NCBI GenBank assembly: GCA_036268995.1
Contig: DATATB010000154.1
Location: 1-7,185 of the forward strand
Source of the DNA: DATATB01 sp036268995
GTDB lineage: Bacteria; Planctomycetota; Planctomycetia; Pirellulales; PNKZ01
Length of the DNA: 7,185 nt
Reading direction: 5' to 3'
In this document: one piece after another, positions 1 to 5,654 of the stretch
Layout: every line of letters begins with the position of its first letter
Position numbering within the stretch: position 1 is the stretch's first letter
The notes under the pieces: model-generated
Databases searched by the model: none
What the model saw: only the letters and a program-made list of their open reading frames with translations
What the model was told of the DNA's origin: nothing
Program-made: the position numbers and the translations under genes

Positions 1-180
1 GCCGAAGATTCCGTACAAGTAGCCGGGCTGGTCCGCACCCCGCTGGGCTTCGCCGGCGATCGAGAACGGGGGGCCGAGGCATCGCGCGTGGTGCGCTGGC
101 AGGTGCCGCTGCAATCGCCCGATCCGCCCGGCATCCTCGAAGGGCGGCTGCCAGCCTCGGCGGGCAAGGGATACGAATGA
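1..180 (+). CDS. C-terminal end of an unrecognised protein (partial, runs off the left edge)
   Basis: Frame 1 is open from the first base to a TGA at 178-180, giving 59 codons with G or C at most third positions, as in the other genes of this window. The visible residues are polar and rich in Gly, Pro, Ala and Arg, for example VAGLVRTPLGFAGDRERG and later VVRWQVPLQ. There is no membrane segment and no motif that I recognise. The stop is followed at once by a second TGA (181-183). The start lies outside the window, so the length is unknown. It could belong with the downstream pilin gene, but a 208-bp gap separates them and nothing seen here proves a link. That the frame is coding is fairly likely; its function is unknown. 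Confidence 0.55.
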   Translation, partial: AEDSVQVAGLVRTPLGFAGDRERGAEASRVVRWQVPLQSPDPPGILEGRLPASAGKGYE

Positions 181-277
181 TGAGTGCAGAGTAATGAAGG
201 TTGAATGGGGAAAGATGTGGATTGGATCGGTTGTAGGGGACGCGCGGTCGGGCCGGAGATAGGCGGGGGGGTGAGAT

Positions 278-306
278 TTGACCGGCGGACAAAATCGAAC
301 TAATTT
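278..306 (+). promoter_or_regulatory. candidate promoter of the pilin gene
   Basis: TTGACC at 278-283 is a good -35 match. After a 17-bp spacer comes TAATTT at 301-306, which matches the -10 consensus at only three of six positions. The spacer end and -10 form an AT-rich patch in an otherwise GC-rich gap. A small inverted repeat, AGCCC/GGGCT (318-322 and 330-334), lies just downstream in what would be the leader. Transcription from here would give a leader of about 75 nt before the pilin ATG. The call rests on spacing and position only. Confidence 0.25.
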
Positions 307-388
307 TCCAACAAGGCAGCCCAGAGCGCGGGCTCCCTGCGCAGTTTGAACCCTCGATCCTTCCATTCAGCGGCGGCTCGCGATTTTA

Positions 389-583
389 ATGAATGTGCGC
401 ATGCGACAGCTGGTCCGCTTTGTTTTCGACGCTGAAGGCGCGACAGCCGTCGAATACGCCGTCATGCTGGCGATGATCCTGATGGCCATAATCGCCAGCG
501 TCGGGGTCGTCGGCGCGCAAACCGGCGGCATGTGGGGCAACATTCAAAAGAGCCTGCAGGCTGCCGGCTTCGGCGGCTCATAA
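389..583 (+). CDS. Flp-type (type IVb) pilin
   Basis: This 64-residue protein has the layout of a Flp prepilin, the major subunit of Tad/Flp adhesive pili. A short basic leader (residues 1-17, ending in D-A-E-G) precedes ATAVEYAVMLAMI. Prepilin peptidase would cut after Gly17, leaving Ala18 as +1 and Glu22 as the +5 glutamate. The E-Y pair at 22-23 is the Flp signature. Residues 20-42 form one hydrophobic helix, followed by a short Gly/Ser/Gln-rich tail, as usual for 50-70 residue Flp pilins. No clear Shine-Dalgarno sequence precedes ATG 389; the ATG at 401 (MRQLVRF) is a possible alternative start. No other tad/cpa assembly gene lies in the window, so the pilin is either at the end of a tad locus to the left or an orphan. 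The family assignment is firm; use in a functional pilus is inferred. Confidence 0.87.
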   Translation: MNVRMRQLVRFVFDAEGATAVEYAVMLAMILMAIIASVGVVGAQTGGMWGNIQKSLQAAGFGGS

Positions 584-607
584 GCAAGCGGGGGCAAACA
601 CCGCGGT

Positions 608-1135
608 CTATCCCCCCCGATTGCGTCGCAGGTTTTCGTAGAAGAGCAGCCCCAGCAGGGACTTACCGTCGCGGATAACGCCTTGCTCGACCATGCGCAG
701 ACACTCATCCCACTCGACTAGCTGGGTCTCGATCTCCTCGCCTTCGTCCAGATGCTGGGGGCCGCTCGTCAGATCGGTGGCCACGTACAGCCGCATCAGT
801 TCGTCCAGCACGCCCGGCGAAGTATAAAACTCGCACAGCAGTTCCATGTGCTGGGCCCGATAGCCGGTTTCCTCCTCCAGTTCGCGGAGGGCCGTATTTC
901 GTGGGTCTTCGCCCGGTTCAAGCGTGCCGGCCGGCAGTTCCAAAAGCGTCTGGTCGACTCCGGCGCGATAATTGCGGATCAGACACACCCGGTCGGGGGC
1001 CACCAGCGGCAGAATCGTCACCGCTCCCGGGTGCCGGACCACTTGGCGAGTATGGGGGTGCCCTGCGCGGTCGCGATATTCCAGGCTGACCACGCGGAAA
1101 CGGTGGGCTTCGAGGAGTGTTTTTTCCTGGCTCAA
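608..1135 (-). CDS. NUDIX hydrolase, ADP-ribose pyrophosphatase type
   Basis: The protein is predicted to hydrolyse ADP-ribose (or a related nucleoside diphosphate sugar) to AMP and ribose 5-phosphate in the cytoplasm. Starting at TTG 1135 gives 175 residues, typical for this family. The NUDIX box is complete at residues 70-92: G70, five residues, E76, seven residues, then R84 E85 L86 E87 E88 E89 T90 G91 Y92. Pro107 lies 15 residues after the box, the position known to mark ADP-ribose pyrophosphatases. The N-terminal strand region (EKTLLEAHRFRVV) and the stretch VRHPGAVTILPLV are also typical. I chose TTG because AGGGAG lies 7 nt upstream and the family fold begins directly after it. A longer frame from ATG 1243 would add 36 unconserved residues and overlap the divergent protease start. 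The gene converges on the pilin gene with a 24-bp gap. The exact substrate is inferred. Confidence 0.9.
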   Translation of the reverse strand: MSQEKTLLEAHRFRVVSLEYRDRAGHPHTRQVVRHPGAVTILPLVAPDRVCLIRNYRAGVDQTLLELPAGTLEPGEDPRNTALRELEEETGYRAQHMELLCEFYTSPGVLDELMRLYVATDLTSGPQHLDEGEEIETQLVEWDECLRMVEQGVIRDGKSLLGLLFYENLRRNRGG

Positions 1136-1142
1136 GCGGTAA

Positions 1143-1148
1143 CTCCCT
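1143..1148 (-). promoter_or_regulatory. Shine-Dalgarno site that fixes the NUDIX TTG start
   Basis: On the minus strand AGGGAG is followed by 7 nt and then the TTG at 1135-1133. This is a near-ideal Shine-Dalgarno match and spacing, in a window where most starts have none. It is the main reason for preferring the TTG over the in-frame ATG at 1243. Confidence 0.6.
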
Positions 1149-1178
1149 AGTTGATTGCCCCTGGCCGATCGCGATGAT

Positions 1179-1207
1179 AAGATAACTCGGGCTAGAACGT
1201 TCTCCAA
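1179..1207 (-). promoter_or_regulatory. candidate NUDIX promoter overlapping a 10-bp palindrome
   Basis: On the minus strand TTGGAG (1207-1202), a 17-bp spacer and TATCTT (1184-1179) form a weak sigma-70-like promoter matching the consensus at 3/6 and 4/6. It would give a leader of about 35-40 nt before TTG 1135. The perfect palindrome AGAACGTTCT (1194-1203) overlaps the -35 box and spacer, where a repressor could bind. A second small palindrome, ATCGCGAT, lies at 1168-1175. On the plus strand TTGATT (1151-1156) and GATAAG (1176-1181), 19 bp apart, could serve the protease gene. All of this is inferred from sequence. Confidence 0.28.
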
Positions 1208-1241
1208 GCTGGCGAGCCCTTGGGCCGCCACCAAGCGCGTC

Positions 1242-2264
1242 ATGCGGGACCTGCTCAGTTGGAATTTGTCGCTTGGGCGCTGGGCAGGCGTGCATGTCCG
1301 GCTGCACGTCTTCTTTCTCTTGTTCGCCCTGTTCGCCCTGCACTTCGGGGCTCGCGAGCAATTACTCGGCTACACCTGCCTCGGCCTGCTGATCTTGTTG
1401 TTGAGTGCTCTGGCCCATGAATTTGGCCACTGCGTTGCCGCCTGGAAGGTGGGCGGAGCGGCCGACCAGGTGCTGATCTGGCCCCTGGGCGGGCTGATGC
1501 ACGTCAACGTCTCGCAAGATCCGCAGAATGAGCTGGTCACTAGCATGGCCGGCCCGCTGGTGAACATCTGCATCTGCCTGCTGCTGGCCCCCGTGCTGGT
1601 GCTGTTTCAGTACGATCATGTGCTCTCGCTGCTGAATCCGCTGGAACCGCCGTTTCCGCCCGGCGTGGGCAAGTTTACCTGGATTCATTCCGCGGCCCTC
1701 GTCTTCTGGTGCAATTGGCTGTTGGCGCTGGTGAATTTCCTGCCAGCCTTTCCGATGGATGGCGGCCGCGCCTTGCGGGCCATGCTCTGGAAACCCTACG
1801 GTTTCCGGATCGCCGTCGAAGTGGTCGTCCGCTCGGCTAAGCTCGTGGCCTTGGTCCTTTGGGTCGTCGGCTTGCTGGTCTGGGAGACGTATCCGTTTGC
1901 CTCGCTGCCGCTGGCGATTTTCGGACTGTTTCTGTTTTTCAGCGCCAAGCAGGAGGCCGAACGCCTGCACGAACAGGATTCGGGCGACGGCCTGTTCGGC
2001 TACGATTTTTCGCAAGGCTACACGAGCCTCGAAAAGCATTACCAGTCGCAAAGCCGGCGCAGTCCCGGCCCGCTGCGCAAATGGCTGGATGCGCGTCGCG
2101 CCGCTCGGCTCGAGCGGCAGCATCAAATCGAGGCCGACGAAGAGCGCCGCGTCGACGAGATTCTCGCGCGGCTGCAAGAGACCGGCATGCAGGGCCTGTC
2201 TGACGAAGAGCGATCGCTACTGGATCGCGTCAGCGCACGCTATCGCAATCGGCTGCGCGGCTGA
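1242..2264 (+). CDS. M50-family site-2 intramembrane metalloprotease
   Basis: This polytopic inner-membrane zinc protease is predicted to cut substrates inside the membrane; its target is unknown. The zinc-binding HEFGH motif is at residues 59-63 in ALAHEFGHCVAA, and the second conserved motif, NFLPAFPMDGG, is at 165-175 with Asp173 as the likely third ligand. Hydrophobic segments lie near 21-36, 42-66, 100-122, 150-171, 196-214 and 218-234. No CBS or PDZ domain is seen. After the last helix comes a charged cytoplasmic tail of about 100 residues. Its end (303-336, VDEILARLQETG, GLSDEERSLLDR, SARYRNR) resembles the small C-terminal domain found on many bacterial rhomboid proteases. ATG 1242 gives 340 residues and starts just ahead of the family-typical SLGRWAGVHVRLHVFFLL. 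A TTG at 1155 would add 29 unlike residues. No Shine-Dalgarno sequence precedes either. The gene is divergent from the NUDIX gene. Confidence 0.9.
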   Translation: MRDLLSWNLSLGRWAGVHVRLHVFFLLFALFALHFGAREQLLGYTCLGLLILLLSALAHEFGHCVAAWKVGGAADQVLIWPLGGLMHVNVSQDPQNELVTSMAGPLVNICICLLLAPVLVLFQYDHVLSLLNPLEPPFPPGVGKFTWIHSAALVFWCNWLLALVNFLPAFPMDGGRALRAMLWKPYGFRIAVEVVVRSAKLVALVLWVVGLLVWETYPFASLPLAIFGLFLFFSAKQEAERLHEQDSGDGLFGYDFSQGYTSLEKHYQSQSRRSPGPLRKWLDARRAARLERQHQIEADEERRVDEILARLQETGMQGLSDEERSLLDRVSARYRNRLRG

Positions 2265-2324
2265 GCCGGTGAGTGCGCGGATCTGCGTCGACTAAACAGC
2301 GCCCGGGGCCAAAGGACTCTTTCG

Positions 2325-2343
2325 CTGCGACAATTCGTCGCAG
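2325..2343. repeat. short perfect inverted repeat downstream of the protease gene
   Basis: CTGCGAC and GTCGCAG form a perfect 7-bp stem around the 5-nt loop AATTC, 61 bp after the protease stop codon. No T-run follows, so it is not a classical intrinsic terminator. It may stabilise the 3' end of the mRNA or be a chance GC-rich hairpin. Confidence 0.35.
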
Positions 2344-2449
2344 GCCTGCCTCTCGCCGCCGTGGGTTTTGCCTGCGTATTCGGCGCAATCGATACCAGAC
2401 CACGCGCGGCATTCCTGTGAGGCTGGGGCACGGGGAACCGCTGGCCGTC

Positions 2450-2473
2450 GTGGGGGCGTGTTTTTGCCCCCAC
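2450..2473 (+). terminator. strong hairpin, possible terminator or leader structure
   Basis: GTGGGGGC (2450-2457) and GCCCCCAC (2466-2473) form a perfect 8-bp, very GC-rich stem with the 8-nt loop GTGTTTTT. The next bases (CAATTGTTTGACG) are only modestly T-rich, so it is an imperfect rho-independent terminator. It lies 186 bp after the protease stop and 69 bp before the chosen HD-GYP start. It could end read-through from the protease gene or act in the HD-GYP leader, depending on where transcription starts. Confidence 0.4.
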
Positions 2474-2479
2474 CAATTG

Positions 2480-2504
2480 TTTGACGTAGGTTTTTGACGT
2501 GTCA
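2480..2504. promoter_or_regulatory. paired TTTGACGT repeats upstream of the HD-GYP gene
   Basis: TTTGACGT occurs at 2480-2487 and again at 2493-2500, 13 bp apart. The second copy runs into the inverted repeat TGAC-GT-GTCA (2495-2504). The first TTGACG could serve as a -35 box, but the sequence 17 bp further on (ACAAAT, 2504-2509) is a poor -10. The arrangement could be an operator just ahead of ATG 2542. No known regulator is implied and no function is proven. Confidence 0.25.
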
Positions 2505-2541
2505 CAAATGCCAGGGGGCCGGGTCACCGCCGATCAGTCGC

Positions 2542-4203
2542 ATGTCATCCGCCACTACGCAAATGAACTTGTTCGAAGCCGCGCTCGTGCCGCCCGCCGA
2601 CCAGCAGTTGGTGCGCGACGCGGAGGTGGCTGCCGGCCTATTGCTGCGCTGGTTTGCGGCTGACTTTGCGGTATTCGAAGCCAGCAGCGGCTCGCTGCTG
2701 CTGCCGGCCGCGCAGCCGGCGGGCGTGATCTGGGATTCTTACGGCGAGCTCTGCCGGCAAGTTGCCGCCACCGGACGCCCTTGCATCGTCGCCGAAGAAG
2801 GTCCGCTGCTGGCGCTGGCCGTGCCCTTGCGCACGCCGGGCGATCAAACCTTGGTGGGCGTCGGCTGGTTTGTCACGCGCGTTGGCACCGGTGCCGAGGC
2901 CCTGCGCGGCGCGGCTACGGCGTTGGGCGCTTCGTCCGAAGCGCTGGCCGCGTGGGCTGGCGGTCAGACGCCGCGCGATGCCGGCACGCTCGAGCGGCAG
3001 GCCGACCTGGTGATGTCCAAGCTCTGGTCGGATCAGCGCGTTTCCGAACTCGAGACCGAGGTCGAAAAACTCTCGGTCCACTTGAACGCGACGTTTGAGG
3101 AAATCAACCTCATTTATCGCGTCACCAGCCATCTGCGCATCTCGGAGAATAAAGAAGATCTGGGACGCTCGATCCTCGCCTGGCTGGAAGACGTCGTCCC
3201 GGCAGAAGGCCTGGCCGTGCAATTCGTCCCGCTCGATGATTGCGACCGCCTGACTGGGCAGCCGGCCCAGCCCTTGTTGCTGGCCACGGGCAATTGCCCG
3301 CTGGATAACGCGCGGTTTTCCGAACTGCTGAAGCACTTGGGCGATGCCACGGCACACGTGCTCGTGCTCAACGAAAACGTCACGGGCGCGGCCGATTGGC
3401 CGTTTCCCGAAGTGCGGCAACTGATTCTGGTCCCCATGGCCGAAGGCAAGCGGCGCTTTGGCTGGCTGGCCGCGTTCAATCATCGTCAGCGGGCCCAGTT
3501 TGGCAGCGTTGAAGCCAATCTGCTCAATTCGGTGACCGCCATTCTCGCCATCCACAGCTCGAACATCGATCTTTACAAGCGGCAGGCCGACACCCTGGCC
3601 GACGTCGTGCGGGCCATGTCGCTGGCCATCGATGCCAAAGACCCCTATACCCGCGGCCATAGCGACCGCGTGGCGCGGGTGGCCGTGCGCTTGGCCCAGG
3701 AGCTGGGCTGCGGGCCGGAGATTCTGGAAACCGTTTACCTGGCCGGACTGCTGCACGACATCGGCAAGATTGGCATCGACGACCACGTGCTGCGCAAACC
3801 CGGCAAGCTGACCGAGGCCGAATTCGAGCACGTCAAGCAGCACACCGAAATCGGCCACCGCATTCTCCGCGACCTGCGCAACATCAGCCCCGTGCTGCCG
3901 GTGGTCTTGCACCATCACGAATCGTGGGACGGTCGCGGGTATCCGTACGGCATGGTCGGCGAGAGCATTCCGTTTTTGGCGCGGATCGTGGCCGTGGCCG
4001 ATGCTTACGACGCGATGGCCAGCGATCGTCCCTATCGCGCCGGCATGCCCGACGAAAAGTTGGACGAGATCATTCGCGCCGGCGCCGGGCGGCAATGGGA
4101 TCCCAACGTCGTGGCGGCCTTTTTCCGCGCCCGCGACGCCGTTCGCGAGATCTCCACCTCCGACCCCTCGCAGTCCGACCACACTCATTTGCAATGGTCG
4201 TAG
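2542..4203 (+). CDS. HD-GYP cyclic-di-GMP phosphodiesterase with GAF-like sensor region
   Basis: The protein is predicted to degrade cyclic di-GMP in the cytoplasm under control of its sensor domains. Its 553 residues show no signal peptide or membrane helix. Residues 20-115 look like a degenerate GAF-type domain, 149-190 are charged and probably coiled-coil, and 190-345 look like a GAF domain. The HD-GYP domain (about 350-530) carries the expected motifs: GHSDRVARVA at 372-381, LLHDIGKIG with H405-D406, H434 in KQHTEIGHRIL, H457-H459, DGRGYP with G466-Y467-P468, and VADAYDAMASDRPYR at 485-499. No key residue appears to be missing, so catalysis is likely. ATG 2542 was chosen; the frame is open upstream to TTG 2494, and ATG 2563 is an alternative. 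None has a clear Shine-Dalgarno sequence. It stands alone, with gaps of over 250 bp on both sides, and codons 484-495 are nearly duplicated at 5571-5604. The sensed signal is unknown. Confidence 0.92.
   Translation: MSSATTQMNLFEAALVPPADQQLVRDAEVAAGLLLRWFAADFAVFEASSGSLLLPAAQPAGVIWDSYGELCRQVAATGRPCIVAEEGPLLALAVPLRTPGDQTLVGVGWFVTRVGTGAEALRGAATALGASSEALAAWAGGQTPRDAGTLERQADLVMSKLWSDQRVSELETEVEKLSVHLNATFEEINLIYRVTSHLRISENKEDLGRSILAWLEDVVPAEGLAVQFVPLDDCDRLTGQPAQPLLLATGNCPLDNARFSELLKHLGDATAHVLVLNENVTGAADWPFPEVRQLILVPMAEGKRRFGWLAAFNHRQRAQFGSVEANLLNSVTAILAIHSSNIDLYKRQADTLADVVRAMSLAIDAKDPYTRGHSDRVARVAVRLAQELGCGPEILETVYLAGLLHDIGKIGIDDHVLRKPGKLTEAEFEHVKQHTEIGHRILRDLRNISPVLPVVLHHHESWDGRGYPYGMVGESIPFLARIVAVADAYDAMASDRPYRAGMPDEKLDEIIRAGAGRQWDPNVVAAFFRARDAVREISTSDPSQSDHTHLQWS
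3991..4024 (+). repeat. source copy of a 34-bp near-repeat, inside the HD-GYP gene
   Basis: This stretch encodes A484 to S494 of the HD-GYP protein (AVADAYDAMAS) plus one base. It matches 5571-5604 in the same orientation at 32 of 34 positions. The mismatches are at 4007 and 4010, where this copy has A and the other has G. Here the conserved Tyr and Asp of the motif are intact. Confidence 0.7.
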
Positions 4204-4330
4204 GCAGGCCGCTTTAAAGTCCAAATCCCGCCATCTCGGCGCAGCCTCGCAGCCGTCACCCTCCGCTGGGGCGGACGCCATCTTTCAGCCACGCGATCGG
4301 GACCGTCTGCCGCAGTTTGCCCGAGGCGTT

Positions 4331-4370
4331 TTGCCGTGATCGGCAAGCCGAGCGCTGGAGCACATTGCCG
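4331..4370 (+). repeat. mutually exclusive hairpin arms in the sigma-factor leader region
   Basis: TTGCCG (4331-4336) and CGGCAA (4341-4346) form a 6-bp stem with the loop TGAT. A second TTGCCG at 4365-4370 could pair with the same CGGCAA instead, and it runs into the palindrome GCCGGCCGGC (4367-4376). These lie in the 255-bp gap between the HD-GYP stop and the sigma start, which holds no convincing gene. Such arms recall alternative leader structures, but the stems are short and chance is a fair explanation. No convincing promoter was found in this gap. Confidence 0.2.
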
Positions 4371-4458
4371 GCCGGCGCGAATGATCCGGATTTCGCGTAA
4401 CAATGTTGGCGTGGCCTCGACCAATATAGATGAACACGTTGCCCTGGCGACTTCGCGC

Positions 4459-4956
4459 ATGAACGACCGGCAATCCCTCTTTCTCGGCCTTCTAGAGGAT
4501 AATCATGGTCGGTGGCGCGCAATCGCGCGGAGCTATGCGGGAAACGACACCGAGGATCTGCTGCAAGAAATCCTGATGCAGATCTGGCGCTCGCTCGACA
4601 CTTTTCGCGGGGACTCGGCCAGTAGTACGTGGTGTTATCGGGTCGCCCTGAATACGGCCATGAGCTGGCGGCGGTCGGAGCAATCGCGTCGCCAGCGATT
4701 GCCGATTTGCGACGACCGCAGCGTTGCCAGCGCCCCGACGCCGGCCAGGAATCCTGATTGCTCGGAGCTACTGGAATGGCTCATGGCTGAGCTCTCGGCT
4801 GCGGATAAAGCGATTCTGCTGCTGTCGTTGGACAACGTTAGTTACAGCGAAATGGCGGAAATCGTAGGAGCCACCGAGGGCGCCTTGCGTGTTCGCGTGC
4901 ACCGCATCAAGCAACGACTCGCACAATTGGATGTAGGGCTACACGATGGACTTTGA
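4459..4956 (+). CDS. ECF-type RNA polymerase sigma factor
   Basis: This 165-residue protein should direct RNA polymerase to a small set of promoters as an extracytoplasmic-function sigma factor. Region 2 lies at about 18-72, with AIARSYAGNDTEDLLQEILM carrying the D-L-L-Q-E core that contacts polymerase, followed by TWCYRVALNTAMSWRR. A non-conserved linker (73-105) comes next. Region 4 lies at about 112-154, with LSAADKAILLLSLDNVSYSEMAEI and a helix-turn-helix ending in GALRVRVHRIKQRL. Regions 1 and 3 are absent, as expected of ECF sigmas. ATG 4459 puts the start just ahead of region 2. The frame is open upstream to GTG 4336 and includes ATG 4381, but those extra residues are not sigma-like. 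No clear Shine-Dalgarno sequence is present. The end overlaps the next gene by 11 bp, so the two are almost certainly co-transcribed. The target genes are unknown. Confidence 0.9.
   Translation: MNDRQSLFLGLLEDNHGRWRAIARSYAGNDTEDLLQEILMQIWRSLDTFRGDSASSTWCYRVALNTAMSWRRSEQSRRQRLPICDDRSVASAPTPARNPDCSELLEWLMAELSAADKAILLLSLDNVSYSEMAEIVGATEGALRVRVHRIKQRLAQLDVGLHDGL
4935..4938 (+). promoter_or_regulatory. Shine-Dalgarno site of the sigma-partner gene, inside the sigma gene
   Basis: AGGG lies 7 nt before ATG 4946, within the last codons of the sigma gene. With the 11-bp gene overlap this points to translational coupling, which would keep sigma and partner in a fixed ratio. Confidence 0.45.
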
Positions 4957-5545
4957 AGAACTGCAAAAAAACTGGCGGAGCGAAGTCAACCGACCGCAGG
5001 GCGCCGCCGACGTGCAGAAGTTGCTGCTCGACGTTCAGCGACAGTGCAACGGCCTGGAGCGATCCGCCCATCGGCGCGACGTGCGCGAGATTTTGGAGGC
5101 TGTTCTGGTGGTCGCATTTTTCGCGGCGGGTTGGCCGATCTTTAGCCATTCGCTAGCCGCGAGCGTGGGAATCGCACTCATCGTGCTGGGCTATCTCATC
5201 ATCGTGTTGACGCGATTATCCTCTCGTCGGCCGGAACCCATGCCGCTTGATGCTTCGGTGCTCCAATTTTCCCGGCAAAGATTGGCTTGGATCGATCGTC
5301 AGATGCGCTTGCTGACCACAGGCATGTGGTGGTACGCCACTCCTAGTTTTATCGGGCTGCCGCTGGCCGCCTGGGGCTTGACCGCCGGAAATCGCCTGTA
5401 TTTCATTCTGCTGCTGACGTCTATCGTGGCGGCTTCAGTTCATTACGTTTATTCAAGGCGAAAAATCGCCCGCAACCAGTGGCAACCCGTGCGTGACGAA
5501 TTAGCCCAACTGGTTGCAGCCTTGGGAACGATTGACCGGCCTTGA
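4946..5545 (+). CDS. four-helix membrane protein, probable regulator of the adjacent ECF sigma factor
   Basis: The 199-residue protein begins MDFEELQKNWRSE and has a charged, helical N-terminal segment of about 45 residues. Four predicted membrane helices follow near 48-66, 70-89, 126-146 and 151-169. A loop of about 36 residues (90-125) lies after the second helix, and residues 171-199 form a charged tail. With four helices, both ends would face the cytoplasm. The N-terminal segment could then hold the sigma factor at the membrane, as anti-sigma factors do. It lacks the H-x3-C-x2-C zinc motif of classical ZAS anti-sigma factors and has only one cysteine (C34) in that segment. Membrane proteins with a similar ELQKxW start are found beside ECF sigma genes in other bacteria. 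The evidence for an anti-sigma role is the overlap and topology, not a catalogued domain; it could instead be another envelope protein. Confidence 0.8.
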   Translation: MDFEELQKNWRSEVNRPQGAADVQKLLLDVQRQCNGLERSAHRRDVREILEAVLVVAFFAAGWPIFSHSLAASVGIALIVLGYLIIVLTRLSSRRPEPMPLDASVLQFSRQRLAWIDRQMRLLTTGMWWYATPSFIGLPLAAWGLTAGNRLYFILLLTSIVAASVHYVYSRRKIARNQWQPVRDELAQLVAALGTIDRP

Positions 5546-5570
5546 ATGACAACCGGCGTCAGCGCAGGCA

Positions 5571-5604
5571 GCCGTGGCCGATGCTTGCGGCGCGATGGCC
5601 AGCG
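5571..5604 (+). pseudogene. 34-bp near-copy of the HD-GYP core motif in a convergent gap
   Basis: This stretch matches 3991-4024 of the HD-GYP gene at 32 of 34 positions in direct orientation. Read in the matching frame it gives AVADACGAMAS instead of AVADAYDAMAS. Two A-to-G changes (5587 and 5590) replace the conserved Tyr and Asp. The frame has a stop upstream at 5547-5549, no start codon, and no further clear HD-GYP motif. Weak resemblance may continue to about 5625 (CCCTTACGACGGCA against CCCTATCGCGCCGGCA). It lies between the converging sigma-partner and hydrolase genes. The likeliest reading is a relic of an HD-GYP gene or a small ectopic copy. Whether it does anything is unknown. Confidence 0.5.
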
Positions 5605-5654
5605 GCCTGTGCCCTTACGACGGCAGCAGCGGCCTCGACGGGGCGCCCTCTTGC

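Noticed and set aside
1362..2177. A 271-codon open frame on the minus strand opposite the protease gene
   Set aside because: The product is a low-complexity Gln/His/Ala/Arg-rich shadow. The plus strand encodes membrane helices and both M50 catalytic motifs.
2368..2396. Possible promoter TTGCCT, 17 bp, GATACC in the gap before the HD-GYP gene
   Set aside because: The spacing is right, but the -10 box matches at only three of six positions and lacks its key final T. It is too weak to list.
2273..2497. Small open frames on both strands in the gap between the protease and HD-GYP genes
   Set aside because: They are Arg/Pro-rich, have no motif or ribosome binding site, and several frames are open at once, as expected in GC-rich non-coding DNA.
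2638..4281. A 547-codon open frame on the minus strand opposite the HD-GYP gene
   Set aside because: It is the antisense shadow of a GC-rich gene. The plus strand has full HD-GYP motifs, while the minus product is rich in His, Gln and Arg with no domain and runs past the end of the real gene.
4406..4431. Possible promoter TTGGCG with TATAGAT upstream of the sigma gene
   Set aside because: The spacing between the two boxes is only 13 bp, too short for a sigma-70 promoter. No acceptable -35 box lies 16-18 bp upstream of TATAGAT, and no clear ECF-type promoter pair was seen either.
5546..5654. A bidirectional terminator between the two converging genes
   Set aside because: Only a 5-bp TGGCC/GGCCA pairing with a long loop and the GGGCGCCC palindrome are present. 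Neither makes a stem-loop followed by a T-run on either strand.
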